NCBI GenBank assembly: GCA_025655595.1
Contig: JAHXIO010000001.1
Coordinates: 186,001-250,000 of the forward strand
Direction: 5' to 3'
DNA: 64,000 nt
Source: Candidatus Thiodiazotropha sp. (ex Monitilora ramsayi)
GTDB lineage: Bacteria; Pseudomonadota; Gammaproteobacteria; Chromatiales; Chromatiaceae
The notes beneath the pieces are model-generated. The model did no database searches. It was not told the origin of the DNA and saw only the letters and a list, made by a program, of their open reading frames with translations. The translations under genes were made by a program, and so were the position numbers. Shown piece after piece: positions 55,276 through 64,000 of the stretch. How positions within the stretch are numbered: position 1 is the stretch's first letter; the number at the start of each line of letters is the position of its first letter.

Positions 55276-57003
55276 TCAAAAACGGTAGGCGGATTCGATC
55301 TGTGAACGGGTAAGAATGCCCTGGATACGCCAGAAGTGTTGGTTGTCGAACCACTCGATATAGAGTGCCTCGGCACGGCTGTCATCCAATTGCTCCAGCG
55401 CCTCCTGCAAGGTTGCCTGCATCTTCAGAGGGGCCAGTTCATAGCGGGTTGCGGGGATCTCCTGCAGGTCGATCTCATCATCCTGTTGCTCTTTCACTGC
55501 GCGCACCAGATCGACGCCGGGCATCAACGTGAGTGAGTCGTCGTCATTCGAGATCACCAGCCATTCCGGCGCATCTTCCAGCAGCATCTGTGCGGTCTGA
55601 CGCTTAATGAGTGGGCTGACCTGGGCGAAGTTGCGGTTCATGAACCGCGCAGCGCCCGTTCGCCGGAGCGATTGCATCACCGGATCAGTATGGTAGTTGA
55701 GTCCGGTAGCCTGCAACAGTGTATGAAACATGGATGACTTGCCGAACAGCTCGCTGCTGATGAGGCTGGCGATGACGATAGCCAGCATGCCCGGCATGAT
55801 GATTTCGGGATTGTGGGCCAGTTCGATCACCGCAGTCAGTGCGGCCAGAGGTCCCTGCAGGGCTGCGCCCATTACAGCTCCCATACCGATCAAGACGTAG
55901 ACTGCCGGGTCAGATACAGTGCCGTTGAACAGTAGGCCTGGCAGTGGTGCGATGATGCCGCCGACCGTGGCACCGATAAAGAGTGCGGGGCCGATGGTAC
56001 CTCCCGGTATGCCGAGACCGATGCTTGCGCTGGTCGCGACGAGTTTTGCTATCAGGAGCAGAATGAGCAAGCTCAGACCCATCTCTCCCAGCATGATTGT
56101 ATTAACCGTGTCGTACCCAATTCCCATTACCTGAGGTAACCAGAGGGCGATGAGGCCGATCACAACACCAGCCAGAGTGGTACGGATCCAGAAGGGGATT
56201 TGTCGGCTTCTGTCTGAGATTTTGTCTATCAGGTGCACATAAGCGGCGGCAGCCACACCGGCAACAATACCGAGCAGCAGGATAAACATGAGTTCATGCA
56301 GAGACCCCAGTTGCATGATGCCGATATCGAACACCCGTTCACCTTCGAATATCAGCAGGGAGAGGCTGTTGGCGCTGACCGCTGCCAGGATGATCGGGAT
56401 AAAGCTGACCAGGGTGTACTCCATCATCACCACTTCCAGCGCGAAAATAACCCCTGCCAGTGGCGTATCGAAGGAGGCTGATATCCCTGCGGCGGTGCCA
56501 CATCCCACCAATGTACGAATACTGTTGTTGGGCAATGAAAGCCTCTGCCCGAGTAGAGAGCCGCTGGCTGCACCCAGATAGACATGAGGGCCTTCGCGTC
56601 CTACCGAGTGGCCGCTTATGATGGCGATGGCGGCACCAAGAAACTGTAGCAGAAAGCTGCGCAGGCTCAGATATCCTTGGTGGTAAACGAGTCGCTCCAT
56701 CACCCGGGCAATCCCCAGCACATAATCTCCCTTGGCCAGGCGGGTAAAGACCAGGCCTAGCAACAAACCACCGGCAATAGGCAAAACCAGACGTAGTAGT
56801 GGTGGCAATCCCTCGTAGTTCTCCGGATGCCCGCCCGGCAACATATCGGCCTGAAAGCCCTCCACAAAGAGACGGAAGAGGACGATCACACCACCCGCCA
56901 GAAAGCCGGTGACTAGGCCCAGAACCGAGAGCAGTGGCAGGGCGTCGGAGCGTGAGAGCTGAAAACGCAGCCGGTCAAACCAATGAATAACGCTATCAAA
57001 CAA
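55276..57003 (-). CDS. CLC-family chloride channel/transporter with CBS pair
   Basis: A CLC protein of about 575 residues with the selectivity motif GHSVGREGPHVYLG (gating Glu present) and the conserved GIPGGTIGPALFIG loop. C-terminal residues from about 430 hold two CBS motifs (LPLKMQ... and LYIEWFDNQHFWRIQGILTR). The segment TPLAGVIFALEVVM has Val at the position of the proton glutamate (E203 of E. coli ClcA), as in CLC channels, so chloride conductance rather than exchange may be favoured. No good ATG is in frame; the TTG at 57003 (MFDSVIHWFDRLRF) is the best start. It is divergent from a methyltransferase gene. Confidence 0.88.
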   Translation of the reverse strand: MFDSVIHWFDRLRFQLSRSDALPLLSVLGLVTGFLAGGVIVLFRLFVEGFQADMLPGGHPENYEGLPPLLRLVLPIAGGLLLGLVFTRLAKGDYVLGIARVMERLVYHQGYLSLRSFLLQFLGAAIAIISGHSVGREGPHVYLGAASGSLLGQRLSLPNNSIRTLVGCGTAAGISASFDTPLAGVIFALEVVMMEYTLVSFIPIILAAVSANSLSLLIFEGERVFDIGIMQLGSLHELMFILLLGIVAGVAAAAYVHLIDKISDRSRQIPFWIRTTLAGVVIGLIALWLPQVMGIGYDTVNTIMLGEMGLSLLILLLIAKLVATSASIGLGIPGGTIGPALFIGATVGGIIAPLPGLLFNGTVSDPAVYVLIGMGAVMGAALQGPLAALTAVIELAHNPEIIMPGMLAIVIASLISSELFGKSSMFHTLLQATGLNYHTDPVMQSLRRTGAARFMNRNFAQVSPLIKRQTAQMLLEDAPEWLVISNDDDSLTLMPGVDLVRAVKEQQDDEIDLQEIPATRYELAPLKMQATLQEALEQLDDSRAEALYIEWFDNQHFWRIQGILTRSQIESAYRF

Positions 57004-57059
57004 AAGTAGGGCCTGTTGGGTAGAATGGTGCCTCGTAACATTAACGGAGCGGCGGGATA

Positions 57060-57785
57060 TTGTCAGCACAACAGATGGTAATAGACGATCCGGTGGCCTA
57101 TGAGACAGCCACCGAACTGGAGATGATGGAGCGATTATTGCCATTGGAGAACGCCAAGGTTCTCGAATTGGGTTGCGGTGCGGCCTGGATCACGCGACAT
57201 TTTGCGGCACGTTATCCCGCTAGTCGTTTTGTGGCCACCGAAGTGGATCAGAGGCAGCACGAGAAAAATCTCCGGCAGCCATCGCCGGAGAATCTGACTT
57301 TCCTTTTCGGCGGTGCCGAGGCGGTTCAGGCGGCCGATGAGAGTATCGACGTTGTGTGGATGCTCAAATCTTTGCATCACGTGCCGGAGAGATTGATGCC
57401 TGAAGCAATGAAAGAGATTGTCCGCGTGCTCAAACCCGGGGGGTTGGCCTATTTTTCCGAACCGGTCTACAGTGGCGCATTCAATGAACTGATGCGTCTG
57501 ATTCACGATGAGAAGATCGTTAGGGAGAAGGCATTCCTGGCCATACTCCGCTTGGTGCAAAGCGGTGACATGCAGCTGCAAGGTGAATGTTTTTTTAATG
57601 TGCCGGGATGCTACGAGAGCTGGGCACAGTTCGAAGACCGCTTTCTCAATATCACCCATACGCCACTCTCAATCGACAAGGTGCGCTATGAGAGGATCCG
57701 ACAGTCTTTTCTTGCCCACATGGGACCTCGGGGTGCCGAGTTTCTCAAACCGCACCGGGTCGACCTCCTGCAGAAGCCGGTCTGA
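57060..57785 (+). CDS. Class I SAM-dependent methyltransferase
   Basis: A 241-residue Rossmann-fold methyltransferase. The SAM motif is KVLELGCGAAWITRHFAARY, followed by VATEVDQRQHEK, and the post-motif is VWMLKSLHHVPERLMPEAMK. The start is a TTG at 57060 behind GGCGGGATA; the next ATG (57075) is also possible but lacks spacing. The C-terminal half has a helical cap (MRLIHDEKIVREKAFLAILR), perhaps for a small molecule. Substrate is unknown. It ends about 95 bp before the Fur box of feoABC. Confidence 0.88.
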   Translation: MSAQQMVIDDPVAYETATELEMMERLLPLENAKVLELGCGAAWITRHFAARYPASRFVATEVDQRQHEKNLRQPSPENLTFLFGGAEAVQAADESIDVVWMLKSLHHVPERLMPEAMKEIVRVLKPGGLAYFSEPVYSGAFNELMRLIHDEKIVREKAFLAILRLVQSGDMQLQGECFFNVPGCYESWAQFEDRFLNITHTPLSIDKVRYERIRQSFLAHMGPRGAEFLKPHRVDLLQKPV

Positions 57786-57878
57786 TTGGGTTCGGGTGTC
57801 ACGTCGCAGGCAATTTAACTATATAAGTTAATTGCAATATACTCCATGCTCCCTCTTGCAATATCCAGGTTTTATTGT

Positions 57879-57897
57879 TTTAATGAGAATCATTATC
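57879..57897 (+). promoter_or_regulatory. Fur box
   Basis: TTTAATGAGAATCATTATC matches the 19-bp Fur consensus GATAATGATAATCATTATC at 16 of 19 positions. It lies 56 bp before the chosen feoA start, the expected place for iron-dependent repression of feoABC. Confidence 0.9.
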
Positions 57898-57952
57898 ACT
57901 AACATCTTGAGCAGACCGGGTGATTGAGCGTAATAACAGATCGGCGGATACG

Positions 57953-58186
57953 ATGATCTCCCTGGCGAAACTGCCCGTGGGTTCACATGTGTGTATCAAA
58001 CGTATTGCCGGTGGACGCCAGCTGATACATCGGCTGCTCAGCCTGGGGCTTCGTGTCGGTTCTGAGGTGGAGTTGACGCAACGGCGTGGCGGGGGGGTGG
58101 TGGTTGCAAACGCCGGTACCCGCGTGGCGCTTGGTGCCGGGGTGGCTGAGAAGCTGCTGGTGGTGCCTATCACCGGGACCGACTAG
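57953..58186 (+). CDS. feoA: Ferrous iron transport protein A
   Basis: FeoA is a small SH3-like cytoplasmic partner of the FeoB iron permease. The 77-residue version from the ATG at 57953 begins MISLAKLPVGSHVCIKRIAG, the canonical N-terminus; the GTG at 57920 in the track would add 11 residues without family support. The central HRLLSLGLRVGSEVELTQRR and C-terminal ALGAGVAEKLLVVP fit. feoB follows 8 bp after the stop, and a Fur box lies upstream. Confidence 0.95.
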   Translation: MISLAKLPVGSHVCIKRIAGGRQLIHRLLSLGLRVGSEVELTQRRGGGVVVANAGTRVALGAGVAEKLLVVPITGTD

Positions 58187-58194
58187 AGACAAAT

Positions 58195-60552
58195 ATGGCC
58201 TGCCACGACGAATCCCCATCAGCTGATCCAAGCAGAAATCAACGACTGACGATCGCCCTGGCTGGCAATCCCAACTGCGGCAAGACAGCGTTGTTCAATA
58301 TGCTGACGGGCATTCGCCAGCGTACCGGTAACTGGCCGGGTGTTACCGTTGACCGTAAGGAGGGACGTTTCGTCATCGACCGGGATGAGGTTAACGTTAT
58401 CGACCTGCCCGGGATCTATTCGATGGATGCCTCCTCGCTGGATGAGCAGGTCACGCGGGACTATCTGCTTTCCGACGACGCAGATCTGATCGTCAACATC
58501 GTCGATGCCGCCAATCTGGAACGCCATCTCTACTTTACCGTGCAGATGCTGGAGATGGGTGTACCGCTGATTTTGGCGCTCAACATGATGGATGTAGCCC
58601 GTAAGCGGGGCATGGAGATCGACATCGAGCGCCTGAGCCAGGACCTTGGCTGTCCCGTGGTGCCTATTGTGGCCGTTAGCGGTGAAGGGATTACCAAGTT
58701 GAAGGGCGCGATCCAGGACCTGGCGGCGGGTGATGTGACTGGGGGATTCGCCCTCGCCCAGGATGAGGTGGTGGAGCAGGCGATCACAGCGATGGAACCC
58801 GCCCTGCCAAATGGGCAGGCGTTCGATCGTGCCAAACGGCGCTGGCTGCTGCTGAAGATGCTGGAGAGTGATTCGTTCGCCCTCACCTATGCCGATGACG
58901 CGCTTAAGTCTCAAGTCTCCCATTGGCAGAATCTCATTGAGGACCGTGTGGATGAGGAGATCGATATCTATATCGCCGATACCCGATACGGACACGCCCA
59001 CGCCATTTCGCAGAACGTAACCCGAACCCGGGGTCGAGTGGAAAAGACCTTCAGTGACCGTATCGACAAGGTGGTGTTGAGCCGCTACTTCGGGATACCG
59101 GTCTTTCTTGCTGTGATGTATCTGATGTTCATGTTCGCCATCAACATCGGTGGCGCCTTTATCGACTTTTTCGATGGGGTGGCGGGTGCGATTTTCGTGG
59201 ACGGCTTTGGCGAACTGCTGGGGAGTGTCGGCGTACCTGACTGGTTGATAGTCCTGCTGGCCGACGGTGCCGGTGGCGGCATACAGGTGGTGGCCACCTT
59301 CATCCCTATCATTACCGCCCTCTACCTGTTTCTCTCGGTGGTGGAGGACAGCGGATACATGGCGCGGGCGGCCTTTGTCATGGACCGCTTCATGCGTTCC
59401 ATCGGCCTGCCGGGGAAGGCGTTTGTGCCGATGATCGTAGGCTTTGGCTGTAACGTGCCGGCAGTGTTGGCAACCCGCACTCTCGAGAGCGAACGGGAAC
59501 GCAAGCTGACCATCCTCATGAACCCTTTCATGTCTTGTGGTGCGCGATTACCGGTCTATGTGCTGTTCGCCGCCGCTTTCTTCCCGGCTAACGGGCAGAA
59601 TCTGGTCTTCGGTCTCTACCTGATCGGTATCGTGGTGGCGATACTGACCGGCCTGGTGATGAAGAAGACCCTGCTGTCGGGTGAGAGTGCGGGTTTCATG
59701 ATGGAGCTGCCTCACTATCATATGCCGACCGTCAAAGGAGTTACCCTGCGTACTTGGGACCGGGTCAAACTCTTTATCAAAGAGGCGGGTCAGGTGATCG
59801 TGATCATGGTGCTGATCATCAACACTCTCAACTCTATCGGTACCGATGGCAGCTTCGGCAACGAGGATACGGAACACTCTGTGTTGAGCGCCACAAGCAA
59901 AGTCATCACACCCGTGCTCTCGCCGCTAGGGATCGACCAGGATAACTGGCCGGCAACCGTTGGCGTATTCACCGGTATCCTCGCTAAAGAGACTGTGGTG
60001 GGTACACTTGATGCGCTCTACTCTAACTTGGCGCGCAGCGGCATGACGTCACCGCTCGAGGAGGCCCCATTTGACCTCTGGCAATCACTTGCGGACGCCG
60101 CCGCTACCGTACCGGAAAACCTGCTGGGCGTACGGGACCTGATCACTGATCCTTTGGCGATGGATGTGGGCGATATCACCACCTACGAAGCGGCAGCTGA
60201 AGCACAAGCGGTCAATGTCGATGTCTTCGGCGCCATGGCGGCCCGGTTTAATGGGCAGGCGGGGGCGTTCGCCTACTTGTTGTTCATCCTGCTCTACTCT
60301 CCTTGTGTCGCCACCATCGGTGCCATCCGCCGAGAAGCCGGTCCTCGCTGGGCGGCATTCGTTGTAGCCTGGTCGACCGGAATCGCCTATATAACAGCCA
60401 GTCTGTACTATCAGATCGCAACTTATGCAGAGCACCCGCAGAGTGCGATGGCCTGGATTATCGGACTGATGATTTTGTTAGTGGCCATTATCGGCGGTTT
60501 GAGATACTGGTCGTTTCGCAGCCAGCAGCTGACACCCGAAGTGGCCAAATAG
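58195..60552 (+). CDS. feoB: Ferrous iron transport protein B
   Basis: FeoB is the GTPase-linked permease for Fe(II). The 785-residue protein has the G1 motif LAGNPNCGKTALFN, the G3 motif DLPGIYSM, G4 NMMD and G5 VSGEG in the N-terminal G domain, then two Gate domains with membrane helices (YMARAAFVMDRFMRSIGLPG, FVPMIVGFGCNVPAVLATRT). Length and motif set are complete. A long periplasmic segment near 620-680 (DLWQSLADAAATVPENLLGV) is typical. feoC overlaps its stop codon, and FeoA precedes it. Confidence 0.97.
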   Translation: MACHDESPSADPSRNQRLTIALAGNPNCGKTALFNMLTGIRQRTGNWPGVTVDRKEGRFVIDRDEVNVIDLPGIYSMDASSLDEQVTRDYLLSDDADLIVNIVDAANLERHLYFTVQMLEMGVPLILALNMMDVARKRGMEIDIERLSQDLGCPVVPIVAVSGEGITKLKGAIQDLAAGDVTGGFALAQDEVVEQAITAMEPALPNGQAFDRAKRRWLLLKMLESDSFALTYADDALKSQVSHWQNLIEDRVDEEIDIYIADTRYGHAHAISQNVTRTRGRVEKTFSDRIDKVVLSRYFGIPVFLAVMYLMFMFAINIGGAFIDFFDGVAGAIFVDGFGELLGSVGVPDWLIVLLADGAGGGIQVVATFIPIITALYLFLSVVEDSGYMARAAFVMDRFMRSIGLPGKAFVPMIVGFGCNVPAVLATRTLESERERKLTILMNPFMSCGARLPVYVLFAAAFFPANGQNLVFGLYLIGIVVAILTGLVMKKTLLSGESAGFMMELPHYHMPTVKGVTLRTWDRVKLFIKEAGQVIVIMVLIINTLNSIGTDGSFGNEDTEHSVLSATSKVITPVLSPLGIDQDNWPATVGVFTGILAKETVVGTLDALYSNLARSGMTSPLEEAPFDLWQSLADAAATVPENLLGVRDLITDPLAMDVGDITTYEAAAEAQAVNVDVFGAMAARFNGQAGAFAYLLFILLYSPCVATIGAIRREAGPRWAAFVVAWSTGIAYITASLYYQIATYAEHPQSAMAWIIGLMILLVAIIGGLRYWSFRSQQLTPEVAK

Positions 60553-60776
60553 TGCTTAGCGAAATCAAGAATTATCTCTCCAAGCGGGGTCAGGCCACAC
60601 TGGCTGAGATAGCGCTGCATATGGATGCAGAGCCGGATGCGGTGAGAGGCATGCTGCAGCAGTGGGTACGAAAGGGCAGGGTTGAGCAGCGAAAAGTCGA
60701 CATGGCGTGCGGGAGCCAATGTCATCGGTGTGATACCGCTTCGACCGAGCTTTATATCTGGCGGCAACGAGATTAG
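60552..60776 (+). CDS. feoC: Ferrous iron transport protein C
   Basis: FeoC is a small winged-helix protein, possibly iron-sulfur-binding, that regulates FeoB. The start is a GTG whose first base is the last base of the feoB TAG, giving 74 residues: VLSEIKNYLSKRGQATLAEI begins the protein, and the winged helix ends RKGRVEQRK. The cysteine cluster is DMACGSQCHRCDTAS (C-x3-C-x2-C), similar to the FeoC Fe-S loop. The ORF track shows it only as the tail of a false longer frame from 60303. It completes the operon under the Fur box. Confidence 0.9.
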   Translation: MLSEIKNYLSKRGQATLAEIALHMDAEPDAVRGMLQQWVRKGRVEQRKVDMACGSQCHRCDTASTELYIWRQRD

Positions 60777-61076
60777 GCTCCGGTGCCTCTTGGGTGCGGC
60801 TTCATCCTGGCAGCTTGATATCTCCGATAAATAGGCATTTGGTGCATATAAATATCCTTGGTTGCGTTAGTTGAACGGTTGACTCTCTCTGTCACCCGGA
60901 TAATCCGCGTTCTCATTGATTTTGTAATACTTCCAGTAGGATAGGCCCCTATGATCTGTCTTGGGCCTATTGCCATCGATCTATTTCCATAATTTCCCTC
61001 ATGTTTATTTCAGCTTCGCCGATATATTGAGGCAAGACTCTTCTATCGCCACCAGTCCATCTGGTGAGGGGGCACT
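60777..61076. other. Intergenic region between feoC and the chemoreceptor gene
   Basis: A 300-bp non-coding stretch. There is no terminator with a strong stem-T-run after feoC that I can see. GAGGGGGCACT lies just before the chemoreceptor ATG and may be its ribosome site. Nothing else is notable. Confidence 0.55.
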
Positions 61077-62681
61077 ATGAACGCATGGATAGCCTCATTA
61101 ATTCAGTCTGCTTTACGAGTTTTCGGACTCAAGTCTCTGGATAAGCAATACTTCGCTTCGTACATCCTGATATTTGCCTTTGCCGGTTTGATGGTGGGCT
61201 CTCTTTTTATCAGCCTTGGCTCTGATGCGACAGGGATCAATGTAGCTGGCAGACAGCGCATGTTGAGTCAGAGATTGGCCAAGGAGGCGCTACTTGCAGC
61301 GCAAGAGGTTGAGTCCCGAGACACGGTTAACAAGACCATTACGCTGTTTGAAAGCTCGCATCGGAATCTGCTCAATGGAAACCAGGAAGCCGGCATACAA
61401 GCCATTGGCGATCCGGTTATTCGGGATCAACTGCATAAAGTGGAAGGGTTGTGGAAAGCCTATCGAAAGTCCATTAACAGTTATCTGGACAAGCCTTCGG
61501 ATGAGGGGCTGAAGGCCATACAAACCCAGTCGGTAGTCGTCCTGAAGGAGATGCACAAAGGGGTCAATATGATGGCCTCCAGTGCGAATGAAACTGTGCA
61601 GACTCAGCAGATATTCACCCTGGTGTTGGCAGGCGGTATCGTGCTTTTGGTATGGCTCGGGCGTCTGTTCGGGACGGCGATTCTGATGAGAAATATCGAA
61701 CAGCTGAAATCGCGCCTGATGGCTGTAGCGAAAGGGGACTTTTCCCATCCGCTAGAAGTCGAACATGCCGATAATGAGATCGGTGAAACATTTACTGCCT
61801 ACAACACGATGCTGGATCAGGTGGGAGAGATCGTTAACAGCGTTGAGCATACTTCGCATCATGTACAGACAGGTACCGAGAAGGTCGCGAAGACGCTACA
61901 AGACACCAATGAGGGTGTACGTCTACAGCACACTGAGCTCGAACAGGCGGCAACTGCGATGAATCAGATGGCTTCCACCGTGCAGGAGGTGGCAAAGAAT
62001 GCCACCCATGCGGCCGAGGCGGCACAAAACGCCGATACCCAGGCCGGATCTGGAAGGAGCATCGTTGGTGAAACCATCGCCAGTATCAATGACATGGCGA
62101 GGCAGTTGGAAGAGACGTCCAATGTGATGATAAAGCTGGAAAAGGATAGTCATGAGGTCGGACAGGTGCTTGAAGTCATCACGGGTATTGCAGAGCAGAC
62201 TAATTTACTAGCGCTGAACGCAGCCATTGAAGCGGCACGTGCCGGTGAACAGGGGCGTGGTTTCGCAGTGGTTGCCGATGAAGTGAGGACGCTTGCGAAA
62301 CGGACCCAAAAGTCAACCGAGGAGATTCGCGAAATTATCGATCGGCTACAGGGTGGAACCAGCGAAGCGGCCAAAGCCATGACCTCCAGCAGAGATCTCG
62401 CGCAGAACAGTGTCGAGCAAAGCAGCGAAGCTGATCAGGCCCTGGACAAAATTGTCGAGTCGGTGTCGAGCATCCATGAAATGAATGTCCAGATAGCAAC
62501 CGCGGCACAAGAGCAGAGCAGCGTGGCTGAGGAGATTAATCGTAGTATTTCAAATATTGCAACGGTGGCTGACACGACAACTCATGCAGCCAGCGAGGCA
62601 GTCAACTGCACATCATCCATTCAGAGCTCGATGAGCGAGTTGAACGATTTGATATTACGGTTCAAGGTGAGTCACAAGTAA
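61077..62681 (+). CDS. Methyl-accepting chemotaxis protein with PilJ-type sensor
   Basis: A 534-residue chemoreceptor. Helix 1 ([20 protein letters not shown]), then a PilJ-type sensor starting [20 protein letters not shown], which in relatives senses nitrate/nitrite or surface contact, a second helix ([20 protein letters not shown]) and a HAMP domain. The signalling tip is [20 protein letters not shown]...[20 protein letters not shown], intact. No CheB/CheR pentapeptide is seen at the end. The gene is alone; no che genes adjoin it. Confidence 0.95.
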   Translation: MNAWIASLIQSALRVFGLKSLDKQYFASYILIFAFAGLMVGSLFISLGSDATGINVAGRQRMLSQRLAKEALLAAQEVESRDTVNKTITLFESSHRNLLNGNQEAGIQAIGDPVIRDQLHKVEGLWKAYRKSINSYLDKPSDEGLKAIQTQSVVVLKEMHKGVNMMASSANETVQTQQIFTLVLAGGIVLLVWLGRLFGTAILMRNIEQLKSRLMAVAKGDFSHPLEVEHADNEIGETFTAYNTMLDQVGEIVNSVEHTSHHVQTGTEKVAKTLQDTNEGVRLQHTELEQAATAMNQMASTVQEVAKNATHAAEAAQNADTQAGSGRSIVGETIASINDMARQLEETSNVMIKLEKDSHEVGQVLEVITGIAEQTNLLALNAAIEAARAGEQGRGFAVVADEVRTLAKRTQKSTEEIREIIDRLQGGTSEAAKAMTSSRDLAQNSVEQSSEADQALDKIVESVSSIHEMNVQIATAAQEQSSVAEEINRSISNIATVADTTTHAASEAVNCTSSIQSSMSELNDLILRFKVSHK

Positions 62682-62753
62682 ACCTTGTGGGCGTGACGCT
62701 GCCGGTCATAACCCGATGAGATCTATTTGCTATCGGCAGGTGAATGACTGAAT

Positions 62754-63323
62754 CTACTTTTTCAGCTTGATGACAAGACTGGCTATGTTGTTCTCATTAG
62801 CCAGTCTGCGCACGGCATTGAGCTGTTGCTGGGTCGAGTAGGGACCGCTGCGTACCCGGTGGAAGGTATCCCGGTTGTTGATGCTGACCTTTTGAATCTC
62901 AGCTTCGATACCGATCAGTGCCAGTTTCGCTTTCATGCGGTCGGCGTCACCATATTTTCGGAATGAACCCATCTGCAGGATGTAGGCAGTGCCATCCTTG
63001 ACCGTTGGCGTAGGTGTCTCTGGCTGGCTTCTGGCGGGTTCGGGGTCTTCCGGCACCATCAGCTCCTCGTCTGGTATGACGACCTCCATCTCCGGCAATA
63101 TGGTATAGAACTCAAATGTCGGTTTGGGCGTGTTGGACTTAGGCGACGTCGTCGGTTTGGTGACACCCGGTACGGGTGCATTACTGAGATCACCGCCCAG
63201 TTTGAGCCAGAGCAGTCCAACGACAAAGGCGCCGGCAACGATGCCGGCGAAGAACCAGATGCTGCAGCTGGTGTGGCCCCGGTTTTTCTTTTTTGGGTTC
63301 GCGCGTCGTTTATAATCTGCCAT
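62754..63323 (-). CDS. SPOR-domain cell division protein (FtsN-like)
   Basis: A 189-residue membrane protein with one N-terminal helix (SIWFFAGIVAGAFVVGLLWL), a Pro/Thr-rich periplasmic linker, and a C-terminal SPOR domain (TAYILQMGSFRKYGDADRMK... FHRVRSGPYSTQQQLNAVRR) that binds denuded peptidoglycan at the septum. It lies 3 bp after argS, the usual place of the FtsN-like gene in many Gammaproteobacteria. The N-terminal cytoplasmic stretch MADYKRRANPKKKNRG is strongly basic as in FtsN. Function in division is inferred from this. Confidence 0.93.
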   Translation of the reverse strand: MADYKRRANPKKKNRGHTSCSIWFFAGIVAGAFVVGLLWLKLGGDLSNAPVPGVTKPTTSPKSNTPKPTFEFYTILPEMEVVIPDEELMVPEDPEPARSQPETPTPTVKDGTAYILQMGSFRKYGDADRMKAKLALIGIEAEIQKVSINNRDTFHRVRSGPYSTQQQLNAVRRLANENNIASLVIKLKK

Positions 63324-63326
63324 GAA

Positions 63327-64000
63327 TCACATCTTCTCCGGCGCATTCACACCCAGTAGATTGAGCCCGTTTCTCAAGACCTGCCGTGTCGCCAGGATCA
63401 ACTGCAGGCGGGCATCCCGCAAACCGATATCGTCGATCAGGAATTTGTGTGTGTTGTAGTAGGTATGGAAGTCGTTGGCCAGTTCACGCAGATAGTGGGT
63501 GAGTACATGGGGCTCTTCGTTCAGCGCAGCGGCCTCCAGGGACTCGGGATAGCGCGAAAGATTGGTAATCAGACTCTGTTCGTGGGCTTCGGTCAACTTG
63601 CTGTAGTCGACACGATTGGGATCGCTCTCGAAGGCAATCCGCTGTTCCGCCGCCTGATCGAAAACGCTGCAGATACGCGCATGGGCGTACTGGACGTAGT
63701 AAACCGGGTTGTCGCTCGACTGGGATTTGGCCAGGTCGAGGTCGAAATCCATATGCTGCTCGCACTTTCGCATGACATAGAAAAAGCGGGCGGCGTCTTT
63801 CCCCACTTCCTTGCGCAATTCACGCAGGGTGACGAACTGGCCGGAGCGGGTCGACATCTGAATCTTCTCTCCACCACGGTAGAGAATGGCGAATTGAACC
63901 AATAGCACATCCAGCTTGCTTGGGTCGTCTCCCAACGCCTGCAAGGCAGCTTTGACCCTGGGCACATAGCCGTGATGGTCGGCGCCCCAGACATCGATGA
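63327..64000 (-). CDS. argS: Arginyl-tRNA synthetase, C-terminal part
   Basis: The gene runs off the right edge; the ORF track begins at an internal GTG (63965), but the frame continues as [20 protein letters not shown], a signature of ArgS. The visible part includes the KMSTR-like loop [20 protein letters not shown] and the anticodon-binding helical domain with [20 protein letters not shown]. The ArgS product charges tRNA-Arg. The SPOR-domain gene follows 3 bp after its stop. The first half of the protein is outside the window. Confidence 0.97.
   Translation of the reverse strand, partial: IDVWGADHHGYVPRVKAALQALGDDPSKLDVLLVQFAILYRGGEKIQMSTRSGQFVTLRELRKEVGKDAARFFYVMRKCEQHMDFDLDLAKSQSSDNPVYYVQYAHARICSVFDQAAEQRIAFESDPNRVDYSKLTEAHEQSLITNLSRYPESLEAAALNEEPHVLTHYLRELANDFHTYYNTHKFLIDDIGLRDARLQLILATRQVLRNGLNLLGVNAPEKM

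Overview
The window is a dense chromosomal stretch of a free-living or symbiotic gammaproteobacterium with moderately high GC. Evidence for the placement is the complete feoABC operon (feoC is typical of Gammaproteobacteria), an argS next to a SPOR/FtsN-like gene, an E. coli-type MsrA with its N-terminal extension, a type 4-like uracil-DNA glycosylase, an orphan PrsT-type TPR lipoprotein, and many c-di-GMP, REC and HDOD proteins. I see no rRNA, no confident tRNA, no CRISPR array, no insertion sequence and no prophage. The species cannot be fixed from the sequence alone; an environmental sulfur-oxidiser-like lineage (Chromatiales/Sedimenticola-like) would fit but is inference.

Layout. 1-3.7 kb: edge of a secreted protein gene, then proA-nadD-rsfS and a WYL regulator. 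3.7-7.7 kb: two phosphate transporters (PiT type and Na/Pi type with a PhoU-like tail), a small basic coiled-coil protein, and a Pho-box-like triple repeat ahead of the first transporter. 7.8-10.8 kb: small envelope proteins (His-rich protein, a GlyGly-CTERM choice-of-anchor H protein, a double-WHy lipoprotein). 10.9-21.6 kb: a membrane C13 peptidase, metH, a tail-anchored response regulator, msrA, a dienelactone-hydrolase/OsmC pair, a uracil-DNA glycosylase and a quinone oxidoreductase. 21.6-31.1 kb: a heme-binding histidine kinase, a REC-HD/REC-HDOD pair, qmcA-nfeD, and a TtcA-like/CBS/ArsB-NhaD permease operon. 31.3-38.9 kb: prsT, prlC, a CNP1-like protein, a GIDE-domain protein with an EF-hand beside lemA, and a gamma-carbonic anhydrase.

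39.1-47.1 kb is the most unusual part: an Rcp1-type response regulator, a REC-GGDEF-EAL protein, a TonB-dependent receptor, a phytochrome-family-type histidine kinase and two periplasmic binding proteins, with no ABC permease or ATPase. It reads as an outer-membrane-to-c-di-GMP signalling module. 47.1-50.3 kb holds aroE, hemB, a thioredoxin-like gene, a candidate small RNA with its own promoter and terminator, and tsaC. 50.5-57.8 kb has a kinase-less periplasmic sensor, an orphan MlaC, a repeat protein, an ICMT-like methyltransferase, ppk2, a CLC protein with a channel-like residue, and a methyltransferase. 57.9-60.8 kb is feoABC behind a strong Fur box. 61.1-64 kb has a PilJ-type chemoreceptor, a SPOR protein and the 3' part of argS.

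Recurring themes are phosphate/polyphosphate handling (two transporters and PPK2), iron uptake, redox repair (MsrA, OsmC, thioredoxin) and a large signalling complement. All coordinates of starts that differ from the ORF track were moved to an internal start codon on the basis of a ribosome binding site or family N-terminus.
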